The notes under the pieces were generated by a model that worked only from the letters and a program-made list of their open reading frames with translations, searched no databases and was not told the origin of the DNA. Positions 26,602 through 35,802 of a DNA stretch of 47,406 nucleotides are shown one piece after another. How positions within the stretch are numbered: position 1 is the first letter of the stretch; each line of letters opens with the position of its first letter. The translations under genes and the position numbers were made by a program. The stretch comes from Bacteroidales bacterium (lineage in GTDB: Bacteria > Bacteroidota > Bacteroidia > Bacteroidales > Marinilabiliaceae): assembly GCA_012838865.1 (NCBI GenBank), contig DUOK01000175.1, positions 1 through 47,406 on the forward strand, written 5' to 3'.

Positions 26602-28002
26602 TTGGCTGGAAAAACACTTTTCGACAAAATCTGGGAGAAACATGTTGTCAACAACGTAGAAGGAGGACCCAGTGTATTGTACATCGACCGCCATTTGATT
26701 CACGAGGTAACCAGTCCTCAGGCGTTCGCAGGCTTAAAAGCAAGAGGGATTAAGGTCGCCCGGCCCGAAAAAACCGTGGCCACCCCCGACCACAACATCC
26801 CCACCATGGAACAGCACCTGCCCATCCACGATGAGCTGAGTCGCTTCCAGGTGAACAAACTCAAAGAAAACTGTGAAGCCAACGGCATAACCATGTACGG
26901 TTTAACGCATCCTTACAACGGCATTGTGCACGTAATAGGACCGGAATTGGGTCTTACCCGTCCGGGCATGACCATTGTGTGTGGCGACAGTCACACCTCT
27001 ACCCACGGGGCCTTCGGCAGCATTGCCTTTGGTATTGGCACCAGCGAAGTAGAGATGGTGCTGGCCACCCAGTGCCTCATGCAATCGCGTCCCAAAACCA
27101 TGCGCATCAACGTAGAAGGCGAGCTGCAAAAAGGCGTGACCTCCAAAGACATCGTCCTCTACATCATTTCTCAAATCTCCACCGGAGGCGCCACCGGCTA
27201 CTTCGTGGAATTTGCCGGATCGACCATTCGTAAGCTCTCCATGGAGGCCCGCATGACCATCTGCAACATGAGTATTGAGATGGGTGCCCGCGGCGGCATG
27301 ATTGCCCCCGACGAAACCACCATTGAGTACGTTAAAGGCCGCGAATTTGCCCCCAAGGGCGCCGAGTGGGACAAGGCGGTAGCCGAATGGCGCCAGCTGC
27401 CCAGCGACCCCGATGCCGTATTCGACAAAGAGTTGACCTTTAAGGCCGAAGACATTGAGCCGATGATTACCTACGGCACCAATCCCGGTATGGGCATCGG
27501 CATCAGCGCCCACATTCCCAAGGTTGAGGACATCGAGAAAGCTTCACAAAACAGCTTTAAAAAGTCGCTCCAGTACATGGGCTACCAACCCGATGAGCCC
27601 ATGATAGGCAAAAAAGTGGACTACGTATTTGTCGGCAGCTGTACCAACGGGCGCATCGAAGACCTGCGCGCCTTCGCCGCCTTTGTAAAAGGCAAAAAGA
27701 AGGCCGACAACGTGACCGCCTGGATCGTTCCCGGCAGTAAGCAGGTCGAGAAGCAAGCCATTGAAGAAGGACTGCGCGACATCCTCGAGGAAGCAGGTTT
27801 TTACCTGCGTCAGCCCGGCTGTTCGGCCTGTCTGGCCATGAACGACGACAAAATTCCGGAAGGTCAGTACGCCGTAAGTACCTCCAACCGGAACTTCGAA
27901 GGCCGTCAGGGACCCGGTGCCCGCACCATGCTGGCCAGTCCCCTTACCGCCGCAGCCACCGCCATCAACGGCGTCATCACCGACCCGCGGACCATGCTGT
28001 AA
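26602..28002 (+). CDS. leuC: 3-isopropylmalate dehydratase, large subunit
   Basis: LeuC and LeuD isomerise 2- to 3-isopropylmalate, and in some bacteria also citramalate to methylmalate. This aconitase-family subunit shows [24 protein letters not shown], and the [4Fe-4S] cysteines in VGSCTNGR and [10 protein letters not shown]. The start is a TTG at 26602. An in-frame TAG lies only three codons upstream with no ATG between, and the family begins exactly there ([15 protein letters not shown]). Low initiation at TTG may tune the amount. The length of 466 residues is standard. Confidence 0.95.
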   Translation: MAGKTLFDKIWEKHVVNNVEGGPSVLYIDRHLIHEVTSPQAFAGLKARGIKVARPEKTVATPDHNIPTMEQHLPIHDELSRFQVNKLKENCEANGITMYGLTHPYNGIVHVIGPELGLTRPGMTIVCGDSHTSTHGAFGSIAFGIGTSEVEMVLATQCLMQSRPKTMRINVEGELQKGVTSKDIVLYIISQISTGGATGYFVEFAGSTIRKLSMEARMTICNMSIEMGARGGMIAPDETTIEYVKGREFAPKGAEWDKAVAEWRQLPSDPDAVFDKELTFKAEDIEPMITYGTNPGMGIGISAHIPKVEDIEKASQNSFKKSLQYMGYQPDEPMIGKKVDYVFVGSCTNGRIEDLRAFAAFVKGKKKADNVTAWIVPGSKQVEKQAIEEGLRDILEEAGFYLRQPGCSACLAMNDDKIPEGQYAVSTSNRNFEGRQGPGARTMLASPLTAAATAINGVITDPRTML

Positions 28003-28103
28003 ATCGTTGAAAAACAAGAATCATTAACACCTGTCGTGCAGCCCCCACCGCTCCCCGAAAAGGAAGTGGTGAGGAGGCCCACCGGCACTTAAAAACAAAA
28101 ACA

Positions 28104-28697
28104 ATGCCCATAGATAAATTTGTCACCCTGGAATCGCCCGCCGTGCCGCTGCCCATCGAGAATGTGGACACCGACCAGATCATTCCGGCGCGCTTCTTAA
28201 AAGCCACCACCCGCGAAGGGTTTGGCGACAACCTGTTTTGCGACTGGCGTTACGACAAAAACGGCCAACCCAAAGCCGATTTTGTACTGAACGACCCCAC
28301 CTACAGCGGCCAGATTTTGGTAGCCGGAAAAAACTTCGGCAGCGGATCGAGCCGCGAGCACGCCGCCTGGGCCATTGGTGGCTACGGCTTTAAAGCCGTA
28401 GTGTCCAGCTTCTTTGCCGACATCTTCAAGAACAACGCCCTCAACAACGGCATCCTGCCCGTGCAGATTTCCGATGCCTTTTTGGCGCAGCTCTTCGAAG
28501 CCATCGAAAAAGACCCGAAAGTCAAAATCAAAATCGATCTCGAAAACCAAAGCATCTCGGTGCCCGCCACCGGCATTTCCGAGGACTTCGACATCAATCC
28601 CTACAAGAAAAAATGTCTGCTCAACGGATACGACGACATCGACTATCTGTTCAGCATCAAAGACGAGATCGCGGCCTGGGAAAAGGCTGCACAATAA
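28104..28697 (+). CDS. leuD: 3-isopropylmalate dehydratase, small subunit
   Basis: The swivelling-domain partner of LeuC, 197 residues. Recognised by [26 protein letters not shown] near the start and by [25 protein letters not shown], the substrate-recognition block. A 101-base gap follows leuC. A 19-bp perfect hairpin follows the stop. Confidence 0.96.
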   Translation: MPIDKFVTLESPAVPLPIENVDTDQIIPARFLKATTREGFGDNLFCDWRYDKNGQPKADFVLNDPTYSGQILVAGKNFGSGSSREHAAWAIGGYGFKAVVSSFFADIFKNNALNNGILPVQISDAFLAQLFEAIEKDPKVKIKIDLENQSISVPATGISEDFDINPYKKKCLLNGYDDIDYLFSIKDEIAAWEKAAQ

Positions 28698-28709
28698 GCA
28701 CCTTCCAGC

Positions 28710-28751
28710 GGGGACCGCTTTTTCGGAGTCTCCTCCGAAAAAGCGGTCCCC
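28710..28751. repeat. Perfect 19-bp inverted repeat between leuD and the leuA paralog
   Basis: The left arm 28710-28728 and right arm 28733-28751 pair without a mismatch around a TCTC loop. The left arm begins GGGGACCGCTTTTTCGG. No T run follows (TTAACC), so it is not a standard terminator. It may stabilise or be cut in the polycistronic mRNA, or be a short palindromic element. Confidence 0.9.
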
Positions 28752-28776
28752 TTAACCAACATCCAAAACCTTCAAA

Positions 28777-30327
28777 ATGCCAAGCATGAACCTTATCGAA
28801 GTAATGGATACCACCCTGCGCGACGGGGAACAAACCACCGGGGTATCATTCAGCGAAGCCGAAAAGCTGGCCATCGCCCGCCTCTTGCTCGACGAGCTGA
28901 AAGTCAACCGCCTCGAAGTGGCCTCGGCAAGGGTCTCGGAAGGGGAATTCAGAGCCGTTCAGCGCATCACCCAGTGGGCCGCCAAAAACAACTGTCTCGA
29001 CAAAATAGAAATCCTCGGTTTTGTCGACGGCGAGGTCTCCCTCAACTGGATAGAAGCCGCCGGTGGCAAGGTCCTGAACCTGCTGACCAAAGGCTCGCTC
29101 AAGCACGTACAAAGTCAGCTTCGAAAAACACCCGAACAGCACCTGGCCGACATCCAGGGCGTACTGGCCGAAGCCGAAAAACGCGGCATCACCGTCAACG
29201 TTTACCTCGAGGATTGGTCCAACGGCATGCTCAGCTCCCGCGACTACATCTTTTTTATGGTCGATGCCCTCAGCAAAACCAAAGTAAAACGCATCATGCT
29301 GCCCGACACCCTCGGCATTTTCAGTCCCGACCAGACCTGGGAAGCCTGTAAGGCCATGTGCGATCGTTACCCCGGGGTGCATTTCGATTTTCATGCCCAC
29401 AACGACTACGACTTTTCCGTGGCCAATGTGTACATGGCCCTCAAAGCCGGCGTACGCGGGGTACACACCACCGTCAACGGACTGGGCGAAAGAGCCGGCA
29501 ACGCCCCTTTGGCCAGTGTACTGGGCATGATGAACGACCATTTGAAAATCACCAACAGCCTCAACGAGGCCAAGCTCAACCAGGTCTCGCGCATGGTCGA
29601 ATCCTTCAGCGGCGTGCGCATCCCCGGCAACAAGCCCCTCACCGGCGAATACGTCTTTACCCAGTGCAGCGGCGTGCATGCCGACGGCGACAAAAAAGAC
29701 AACCTCTACTTCAACCAACTCATGCCCGAACGTTTCGGCCGCGTGCGGCGCTATGCTCTGGGCAAGACCTCCGGCAAGGCCAACATCCTCAAAAACCTCG
29801 AAGAACTGGGCATCGAACTGGGTCCAGAGGACATGAAAAAAGTGACTCAGCGCGTAATAGAGCTGGGCGACAAAAAAGAAAACGTATCGACCGAGGACCT
29901 GCCCTACATCATCAGCGATGTACTCAAAAACGGAGGAACCCGCGAAAACATCCGCCTGCTCAACTACAGCCTCAACCTGGTGCGTAAAATGAAACCCACC
30001 GCCAGCATCCGGCTGATGATACACAAAGACACCTATTTCGAGAGTGCCGTAGGCGACGGCCAGTACGACGCCTTTATGAAGGCCCTCTGGAAAATATACG
30101 AGCGCCTGGGCAAAGACCATCCCTTGCTGACCGACTACATGGTGAGCATTCCCCCCGGCGGTAAGACCGACGCCCTGGTGGAGACCGTCATCACCTGGGA
30201 TTTTAAAGGTCAGGAATTTAAGACACGGGGACTGGATCCCGACCAGACCGAAGCGGCCATCAAGGCCACCATTAAAATGCTCAACATCATCGAAAACGAC
30301 GACTTCAAATTCAAAGACCAGAAATAA
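28777..30327 (+). CDS. 2-isopropylmalate synthase paralog, probable (R)-citramalate synthase
   Basis: A 516-residue member of the LeuA/CimA/homocitrate synthase family, with [22 protein letters not shown] at the start, HAHNDYDFSVANVYMA for the metal-binding HxH, NGLGERAGNAPLAS, and a C-terminal LeuA-type regulatory domain (about 390-510). It is clearly diverged from the LeuA encoded upstream. Placed between leuD and leuB, it could make citramalate from pyruvate and acetyl-CoA. LeuCD and LeuB would then turn this into 2-oxobutyrate, the isoleucine precursor. No threonine dehydratase gene is in the cluster, which is consistent. Specificity is inferred. A second isopropylmalate synthase is the alternative. 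Confidence 0.8.
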   Translation: MPSMNLIEVMDTTLRDGEQTTGVSFSEAEKLAIARLLLDELKVNRLEVASARVSEGEFRAVQRITQWAAKNNCLDKIEILGFVDGEVSLNWIEAAGGKVLNLLTKGSLKHVQSQLRKTPEQHLADIQGVLAEAEKRGITVNVYLEDWSNGMLSSRDYIFFMVDALSKTKVKRIMLPDTLGIFSPDQTWEACKAMCDRYPGVHFDFHAHNDYDFSVANVYMALKAGVRGVHTTVNGLGERAGNAPLASVLGMMNDHLKITNSLNEAKLNQVSRMVESFSGVRIPGNKPLTGEYVFTQCSGVHADGDKKDNLYFNQLMPERFGRVRRYALGKTSGKANILKNLEELGIELGPEDMKKVTQRVIELGDKKENVSTEDLPYIISDVLKNGGTRENIRLLNYSLNLVRKMKPTASIRLMIHKDTYFESAVGDGQYDAFMKALWKIYERLGKDHPLLTDYMVSIPPGGKTDALVETVITWDFKGQEFKTRGLDPDQTEAAIKATIKMLNIIENDDFKFKDQK

Positions 30328-30354
30328 AACACAATAACAAATAATTTTAGATAC

Positions 30355-31419
30355 ATGAAGCTCAACATTGCAGTGCTCGCCGGCGACGGCATAGGACCAG
30401 AAATCATAGCCCAGGCCATAAAAGTAGTCGACGCCGTATGCGCCAAAAAAGGCCACGAAGTCACTTATCAGGAAGCCCTTACCGGCGCCGCCGCCATCGA
30501 TGCCCTAGGCGATCCTTACCCCGACAGTACCCACCAGATTTGTCTCGCTGCCGACGCCGTACTCTTCGGCGCCATCGGTCACCCCAAATTCGACAACGAC
30601 CCCACCGCCAAAGTGCGGCCTGAGCAGGGACTGCTGCGCATGCGCAAGCAACTTGGTCTCTATGCCAACCTGCGTCCGGTAGAAACCTTCCCCTCGCTGC
30701 TGCACAAGTCGCCCCTGCGCAGAGACCTGGTTGAAGGCGCCGATTTTATGTGCATCCGTGAACTCACCGGCGGCATCTATTTTGGTGAAAAAGGCCGCAG
30801 CGAAGACGGCAACACCGCCTTCGACAACTGCGTGTACACCCGTCCCGAAATTGAGCGCATCCTTAAACTCGGCTTCGAGTACGCCATGAAGCGCAACAAA
30901 AAGCTCACCGTAGTCGACAAAGCCAACGTACTGGAGACCTCCCGCCTCTGGCGCCAAATTGCCCAGGAAATGGCCCCCGACTACCCCGAAGTGGACACCC
31001 AGTACATGTTCGTGGACAACGCCGCCATGCAGCTGATCCAATGGCCCAAAAACTTCGACGTAATGGTGACCGAGAACATGTTCGGCGACATCCTGACCGA
31101 CGAGGCCTCCGTCATCACCGGCTCACTGGGCCTGCTGCCCTCCGCCTCCATTGGACTGCATACCAGCGTATTTGAGCCCATCCACGGCTCCTATCCCCAG
31201 GCCGCCGGCAAAGACATCGCCAACCCCGTAGCCACCGTGCTTTCGGCCGCCCTGATGTTCGAGTACGCCTTCGACCTGAAAGAAGAAGCCGCCCTCATCC
31301 GCCAGGCCGTCAATGCCTCCCTGGAGCAGAACTTCGTAACCGAAGACATCGACAAGGCCCAGGCCAAAAAGACCTCCGAAGTGGGCGACTGGCTGGCCAA
31401 CTACATCAGCAAAGCCTGA
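30355..31419 (+). CDS. leuB: 3-isopropylmalate dehydrogenase
   Basis: LeuB oxidises and decarboxylates 3-isopropylmalate with NAD+. The 354-residue protein shows [20 protein letters not shown] at the start, [14 protein letters not shown] for the substrate loop, and the metal-binding region [44 protein letters not shown] is part of the cofactor site. It is the last gene of the cluster and a hairpin follows. Confidence 0.96.
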   Translation: MKLNIAVLAGDGIGPEIIAQAIKVVDAVCAKKGHEVTYQEALTGAAAIDALGDPYPDSTHQICLAADAVLFGAIGHPKFDNDPTAKVRPEQGLLRMRKQLGLYANLRPVETFPSLLHKSPLRRDLVEGADFMCIRELTGGIYFGEKGRSEDGNTAFDNCVYTRPEIERILKLGFEYAMKRNKKLTVVDKANVLETSRLWRQIAQEMAPDYPEVDTQYMFVDNAAMQLIQWPKNFDVMVTENMFGDILTDEASVITGSLGLLPSASIGLHTSVFEPIHGSYPQAAGKDIANPVATVLSAALMFEYAFDLKEEAALIRQAVNASLEQNFVTEDIDKAQAKKTSEVGDWLANYISKA

Positions 31420-31445
31420 TAAAATTTTCATCCAAAACCAGCATG

Positions 31446-31485
31446 CAGCGGGACCCCTCCATGAGGCCGGTCCCGCTGTCTTTTA
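31446..31485 (+). terminator. Probable terminator after leuB
   Basis: CAGCGGGACC pairs with GGTCCCGCTG over 10 bp, with an inner CCTC/GAGG stem, and is followed by TCTTTTA. The T run is weak. Confidence 0.7.
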
Positions 31486-31530
31486 TACAAAAGCAATTTC
31501 CCGTATATTTACAGCACAAAAACAACAACT

Positions 31531-32655
31531 ATGCTGCGCTACCTAAGCATCCTTTTACTGCTCAGCCTTTGGGCCTGCAGCGACCCCACTCCTCAGGCCC
31601 CCCTCTACGGCACCTTTTGGGGCGGCGAAGGCAGTCGCCTGATCCTGCGCTCGGTGCATGGCGCCAAAGCCGTCAGCGACACCCTGCTCATCGACCACCA
31701 GGGCAATTTCCTGTGGCAACCCGACACCCTGCTTCCGGGCTTTTACCAGCTCGAAAAGCAGAGCGGCAAACAGCTTAGCTTCCTTCTTACCGGAACAGCG
31801 CCCATCCAAATAGACGCCCAATACCTTACTTTTCCGGAGCAATGTCAAACCTCAGGCCCCTCCTATTGCCGGGAACTCAAAACCATTGACGAACTCAGTG
31901 CGCACTGGCAACAGGCCCTGCTCTCCACCAGTCGGTCCCTGCGCGACTCCGCCTGGCAGCCCACGCCGGCCAACACCCATGCCCTTCAGCTTCAGCTCGA
32001 CAGCGTCACCACCCACTTTCAACAACAGGTCCTGGAAGCGGCCGACCATCCTCTGGTCCGCCTCTATGCCCTCCTGCAAAAGAGCGGACAACGCCCCCTC
32101 TTTCATCCCTGGGAGCAGCGGCAACACTATTTTGCCGTGGACAGTCAGCTGCGCGACTACCTTTACATCGAAGAAGTGGCCCTCTTTCACCAGAACACCC
32201 GCGAACTCCTGCAACGCGAACAAAAAGCCCAGACCCTGGAAGCGGGACAAACCCTGCCCGAATTGCTGTTGACCATCGACCAGGGCGACAGCCTCCTGAC
32301 CAGCCATCTGCGGGGACAGACCGCCCTGCTCCTCTTTTTCAACCGCCAGGATGCCCGCAGCCGGGCCCATTACAAGGAAAGCCACGAAATGCTGCAGGAC
32401 TTCCGCCGGAGCCCCCTGCACATCCACCTTTTTCACACCGACAGTCTGCCCCCCAACCAGCTGTACGACCTTCGTCCCCTGCCCCAGGTCCACTACCATC
32501 AACTCAGCCCCGAAAGAAGCACCCAACTGCTTCAGGAAGGCCTCCTTGTGCAGCAACCCGCCAGTCTCCTCCTCACCGCGGAGGGACGCATCGCCGCCCG
32601 CAACCTGTGGGGAGCAGATCTCCGCCTTGGCCTCGAACAATTACTCCAAAAATAA
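31531..32655 (+). CDS. Lipoprotein with degenerate thioredoxin-like fold
   Basis: A 374-residue lipoprotein: signal MLRYLSILLLLSLWAC with Cys16. The N-terminal region (LYGTFWGGEGSRLILRSVHG...SDTLLIDHQGNF) resembles the DUF4369 beta domain that precedes TlpA-like thioredoxins in Bacteroidota. The C-terminal region after AGQTLPELLL keeps thioredoxin-like strands (TALLLFFNRQDARSRAHYKE) but has no CxxC where the redox site should be. It ends in ASLLLTAEGRIAARNLWG. It precedes a second protein of the same design by 35 bases. A redox role is therefore unlikely. The function is unknown. Confidence 0.7.
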   Translation: MLRYLSILLLLSLWACSDPTPQAPLYGTFWGGEGSRLILRSVHGAKAVSDTLLIDHQGNFLWQPDTLLPGFYQLEKQSGKQLSFLLTGTAPIQIDAQYLTFPEQCQTSGPSYCRELKTIDELSAHWQQALLSTSRSLRDSAWQPTPANTHALQLQLDSVTTHFQQQVLEAADHPLVRLYALLQKSGQRPLFHPWEQRQHYFAVDSQLRDYLYIEEVALFHQNTRELLQREQKAQTLEAGQTLPELLLTIDQGDSLLTSHLRGQTALLLFFNRQDARSRAHYKESHEMLQDFRRSPLHIHLFHTDSLPPNQLYDLRPLPQVHYHQLSPERSTQLLQEGLLVQQPASLLLTAEGRIAARNLWGADLRLGLEQLLQK

Positions 32656-32690
32656 ACTTATCTTTACCGCGCAATAAACACGCAAGCATC

Positions 32691-33854
32691 ATGAAGTACC
32701 ACATCCTTTGGCTCCTCAGCCTCCTCTTTATCACAGCCTGCAACGGCAAAGACAGTTTCACCATCAGCGGCACCATCGACCAGGCCAATGGAGATATGCT
32801 CTATCTCTACCGTATGGATTTGAGTGGCGACGTAGTGCTGGACAGCACCCAACTCAAGGGCAAGGGCAACTTCCGCTTTAAGCAGGCCCCACTCACCGAG
32901 CCCACCTTTTTAAAACTGGCCCTTTCGCCCCGCCGTTTCATCACCCTTTTGGGCGACAGCACCGAACACATTAAAGTTGAAAGTCAGGCCGACCGCTTTG
33001 CCTCCAACTACAGCGTTCGTAATTCCATCGGTTCACAGCACGTACAACTGTTGCAGAAGAGCGCCGCTCAGCTGCGTCAGCATACCGACAGCCTCATTGC
33101 CTATTACCAGAACTTGCCCACAGAAGAGCAAGAAAAGGAACTGGAAAGAATCAGCAACGAGCTGCGCGAATTAATCGCCGACTACAAAGCACGCACCGGA
33201 AAATTCATCATGGACAATCACCTGTCCTTTGCCAGTTATTACGCCCTCTTTCTCACGCTGAGCGACGACAATCAGATACTTAATGTCATGGATCGCGACG
33301 ACCAGCTGTACTTTGCCACCCTGGCCACCAGTCTCAACCAACGCTATCCCGAATCGGCCCGCGTTCGTCAGCTCTACGACATGGTCCTGGCTGTAAAACA
33401 GGACGAACGCAGAGCACAACTGCTCGAATTCATCAACCAGTCCGAAGGTTCCGGAGCCCCCGAACTGAGCGTCCCCAATCTGCAAGGCCAGGAAATCAGT
33501 CTCGCTTCCCTTAAAGGGAAAGTGGTGCTGCTCTCCTTCTCCGCCTCCTGGGACCAGGCCTCCGTGCGGGAAAACCGTGCCCTCAAGGGCATCTATCAAC
33601 GTCATCAGAACCGTGGTTTTGAGGTCTACCAGGTGGGACTCGAGCGCAGTCGCGTTTTGTGGGAAGCCTATTTGGCTCAGGAAGAACTGCCCTGGATCAA
33701 CGTATCTGAACTCACCCATACCTCATCCTTTGCTGCCCGCACCTACAATGTGCAGCGCATCCCTGCCAACTACCTGCTCGACCGGGAAGGCAACATCATA
33801 GGCAAGGATCTCTTTGGCAGCCGCCTCGAAGAAAAGCTCAGAGAAGTGCTCTGA
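32691..33854 (+). CDS. Lipoprotein with DUF4369-like and redox-inactive TlpA-like domains
   Basis: The start is ATG 32691 (MKYHILWLLSLLFITAC, lipobox with Cys17), not the track start at 32607. The protein has 387 residues. The first half (FTISGTIDQANGDMLYLYRM, LKGKGNFRFKQAPLTEPTFL) is a DUF4369-like domain. A helical middle follows, then a TlpA/AhpC-TSA-like domain from about 265 (SVPNLQGQEISLASLKGKVVL). The WCxxC site is replaced by W287-D-Q-A-S, so no disulfide chemistry is expected, while the cis-Pro region survives (VQRIPANYLLDREGNIIGKDL). A TATCTTTA element at 32659 might be a weak promoter. Confidence 0.82.
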   Translation: MKYHILWLLSLLFITACNGKDSFTISGTIDQANGDMLYLYRMDLSGDVVLDSTQLKGKGNFRFKQAPLTEPTFLKLALSPRRFITLLGDSTEHIKVESQADRFASNYSVRNSIGSQHVQLLQKSAAQLRQHTDSLIAYYQNLPTEEQEKELERISNELRELIADYKARTGKFIMDNHLSFASYYALFLTLSDDNQILNVMDRDDQLYFATLATSLNQRYPESARVRQLYDMVLAVKQDERRAQLLEFINQSEGSGAPELSVPNLQGQEISLASLKGKVVLLSFSASWDQASVRENRALKGIYQRHQNRGFEVYQVGLERSRVLWEAYLAQEELPWINVSELTHTSSFAARTYNVQRIPANYLLDREGNIIGKDLFGSRLEEKLREVL

Positions 33855-33885
33855 TGCTTAAGTTTCACAAGACCGGGAAAGAAAT

Positions 33886-34635
33886 TTGAAAGTCAGTAAA
33901 AGCATATACTTTGCCTCCGACGTGCACCTGGGCGCCCCCGGCATCCGGAATCCGCGCGAACACGAACGCCGCTTTGTAAGCTGGCTCGACAGCATCCGCG
34001 ACAGCGCCGAAGAAATCTATTTACTGGGCGACATCTTCGACTTCTGGTTTGAGTACCGTAAGGCCATCCCCAAAGGCTACACCCGCTTTTTGGGCAAGCT
34101 CTGCGAGCTGACCGATGCCGGCATCCCCGTTCACTTTTTTACCGGCAACCACGACATTTGGGTTTTCGACTATTTGCCCGCAGAAACCGGCGTACAAGTC
34201 CATTACGGTCCCCTGATCAAAGACTTCAACGGCAAGCGTTTTTACCTGGCCCATGGCGACGGACTCAGTCCCCACGAAAAAGCTTACCGACGATTAAAAG
34301 CCATTTTCACCAACAAAATGGCGCAAAGACTGTTTCGTAGTATACACCCCGACCTCGGCATTGCCCTGGCCACATTCTGGTCGCGCAAAAGCCGTGAAAA
34401 AAACGAGGACCCCCACGAAGCTGCCTTCAAAGGAGAAGACAAGGAGTGGCTCATTTTGTGGGCCAAAAGCCTTTTGCAGCAGGAGCACTACGATTACTTT
34501 GTATTTGGGCACCGGCACATCGACAAACGATTACAGCTGAACCCGCAAAGTGAATTGATTTACCTGGGCGACTGGGTGAGCCGTTTCAGCTATGGAGAGT
34601 GGGACGGCAAGACCTTCCACCTCCGTTATTTTTAA
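33886..34635 (+). CDS. lpxH: UDP-2,3-diacylglucosamine diphosphatase LpxH
   Basis: LpxH cleaves UDP-2,3-diacylglucosamine to lipid X in lipid A synthesis at the inner face of the cytoplasmic membrane. The 249-residue protein has the calcineurin-like metallophosphatase motifs: FASDVHLG (D12, H14), LLGDIFDFWF (D49), TGNHDIW, LAHGDGLS and VFGHRHIDKR. The start is a TTG at 33886, directly ahead of the first conserved strand, with no in-frame ATG nearby. It is 31 bases after the lipoprotein gene. Bacteroidota members are often annotated as LpxH-like, and the exact activity is by homology. Confidence 0.88.
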   Translation: MKVSKSIYFASDVHLGAPGIRNPREHERRFVSWLDSIRDSAEEIYLLGDIFDFWFEYRKAIPKGYTRFLGKLCELTDAGIPVHFFTGNHDIWVFDYLPAETGVQVHYGPLIKDFNGKRFYLAHGDGLSPHEKAYRRLKAIFTNKMAQRLFRSIHPDLGIALATFWSRKSREKNEDPHEAAFKGEDKEWLILWAKSLLQQEHYDYFVFGHRHIDKRLQLNPQSELIYLGDWVSRFSYGEWDGKTFHLRYF

Positions 34636-34664
34636 GCGCAAAACCAACCAATTTTAATAAGTAC

Positions 34665-35747
34665 ATGTTTGCACAACCATCCATTTATGCCGTCATAACC
34701 GGCTCAGGCAGTTATATCCCGCCTGTAGTAGTGAAGAACGAAGCCTTCGAAAGCAGCGTTTTCATGAACGAAGACGGCAGCAAAATTGAGACTCCGGGGC
34801 CTGAAATCACCCGGAAATTTGAACAGATTACCGACATCGTTGAACGCCGCGTAGCGCCACCGGAAGTCCAGACTTCAGATATGGCCACCTTTGCTGCCCA
34901 AACAGCCATTGCCGATGCCGGTATCGATCCCGAAACCATCGACTACATCATTGTGGCCCACAACCTGGGCGATATGAAACACGGGTCACTCTATCCCGAT
35001 ATCCTGCCCACCCTATCGTCGCGCGTGAAGAAAAAATTGGGCATCAAAAGCCACAAAGCCGTGGCCTACGACATTACCTTTGGCTGTCCCGGGTGGACCC
35101 AGGCCATGATTCAGGCCAACTACTACATCAAATCGGGCGATGCCAAAACCGTCCTGGTCATTGGAGCCGACACCATCAGTCGCTCCTCGGACCCCCACGA
35201 CCGCGACCGCATGATTTTTTCAGACGGTGCCGGAGCAGCCATCCTTCAGGCCCGCGAAAGCGACACCCCGGTGGGCATGCTTAAGCATGTGGTACGTACC
35301 GATACCGAGGACTACCTCGACCTGTTGCAGATGGGCCCTTCCTACAATCCGGAGCAGGACGGCATCTACCTGAAAATGCTGGGGCGCAAGTTGTACAACT
35401 ACGCCCTCACCTACGTGCCCCTGGTGGCCCAGGAGTGCCTCGTTAAAAACGGCCTACAGCTCAGCGATGTCAAAAAAGTACTCATCCACCAGGCCAATGC
35501 CAAAATGGACGAAGCCATCTTGAAACGCATATTCCGCCTCTATGGCGAAAAAAATGTGGACCTGCAGGTGATGCCCATGACCATACGTACCCTGGGCAAC
35601 AGCAGCGTAGCCACGGTACCCACCCTTTACGACCTACTGGTAAAAGGAAAACTGGAAGGCCACAGTGCCGCTTCGGGCGACCATCTGATGATGACTTCGG
35701 TTGGTGCCGGCATGAACATCAATGCCTTTATGTACCGCATGCCCTAA
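34665..35747 (+). CDS. 3-oxoacyl-ACP synthase III-like (FabH family)
   Basis: From the ATG at 34665 (MFAQPSIYAVITGSGSYIPP) the protein has 360 residues, slightly longer than typical FabH. The thiolase-fold triad is complete: C141 in TFGCPGWTQ, H275 in LIHQANAKMDE and N312 in TLGNSSVAT. FabH enzymes condense acyl-CoA with malonyl-ACP to start fatty acid chains. A stand-alone copy next to lpxH, away from plsX and other fab genes, may be a paralog with another starter or a secondary product. Identity of the family is firm. The substrate is open. Confidence 0.88.
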   Translation: MFAQPSIYAVITGSGSYIPPVVVKNEAFESSVFMNEDGSKIETPGPEITRKFEQITDIVERRVAPPEVQTSDMATFAAQTAIADAGIDPETIDYIIVAHNLGDMKHGSLYPDILPTLSSRVKKKLGIKSHKAVAYDITFGCPGWTQAMIQANYYIKSGDAKTVLVIGADTISRSSDPHDRDRMIFSDGAGAAILQARESDTPVGMLKHVVRTDTEDYLDLLQMGPSYNPEQDGIYLKMLGRKLYNYALTYVPLVAQECLVKNGLQLSDVKKVLIHQANAKMDEAILKRIFRLYGEKNVDLQVMPMTIRTLGNSSVATVPTLYDLLVKGKLEGHSAASGDHLMMTSVGAGMNINAFMYRMP

Positions 35748-35771
35748 GCACGGCGGCACCGAATAAGCACG

Positions 35772-35801
35772 ACGACCGTCTGCCCCCGGGCAGGCGGTCG
35801 T
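35772..35801. terminator. Hairpin terminator between convergent fabH-like and GT2 genes
   Basis: ACGACCG pairs with CGGTCGT, extended by CTGCC/GGCAG-type pairing inside, followed by TCTATTT. It sits in the 55-base convergent gap and ends at the edge of the GT2 stop. Confidence 0.75.
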
Positions 35802-35802
35802 T

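Noticed and set aside
28846-30456. 536-residue minus-strand ORF across the leuA paralog
   Set aside because: Antisense shadow. The plus strand carries the HxH and DTTLRDGEQ motifs of a real enzyme.
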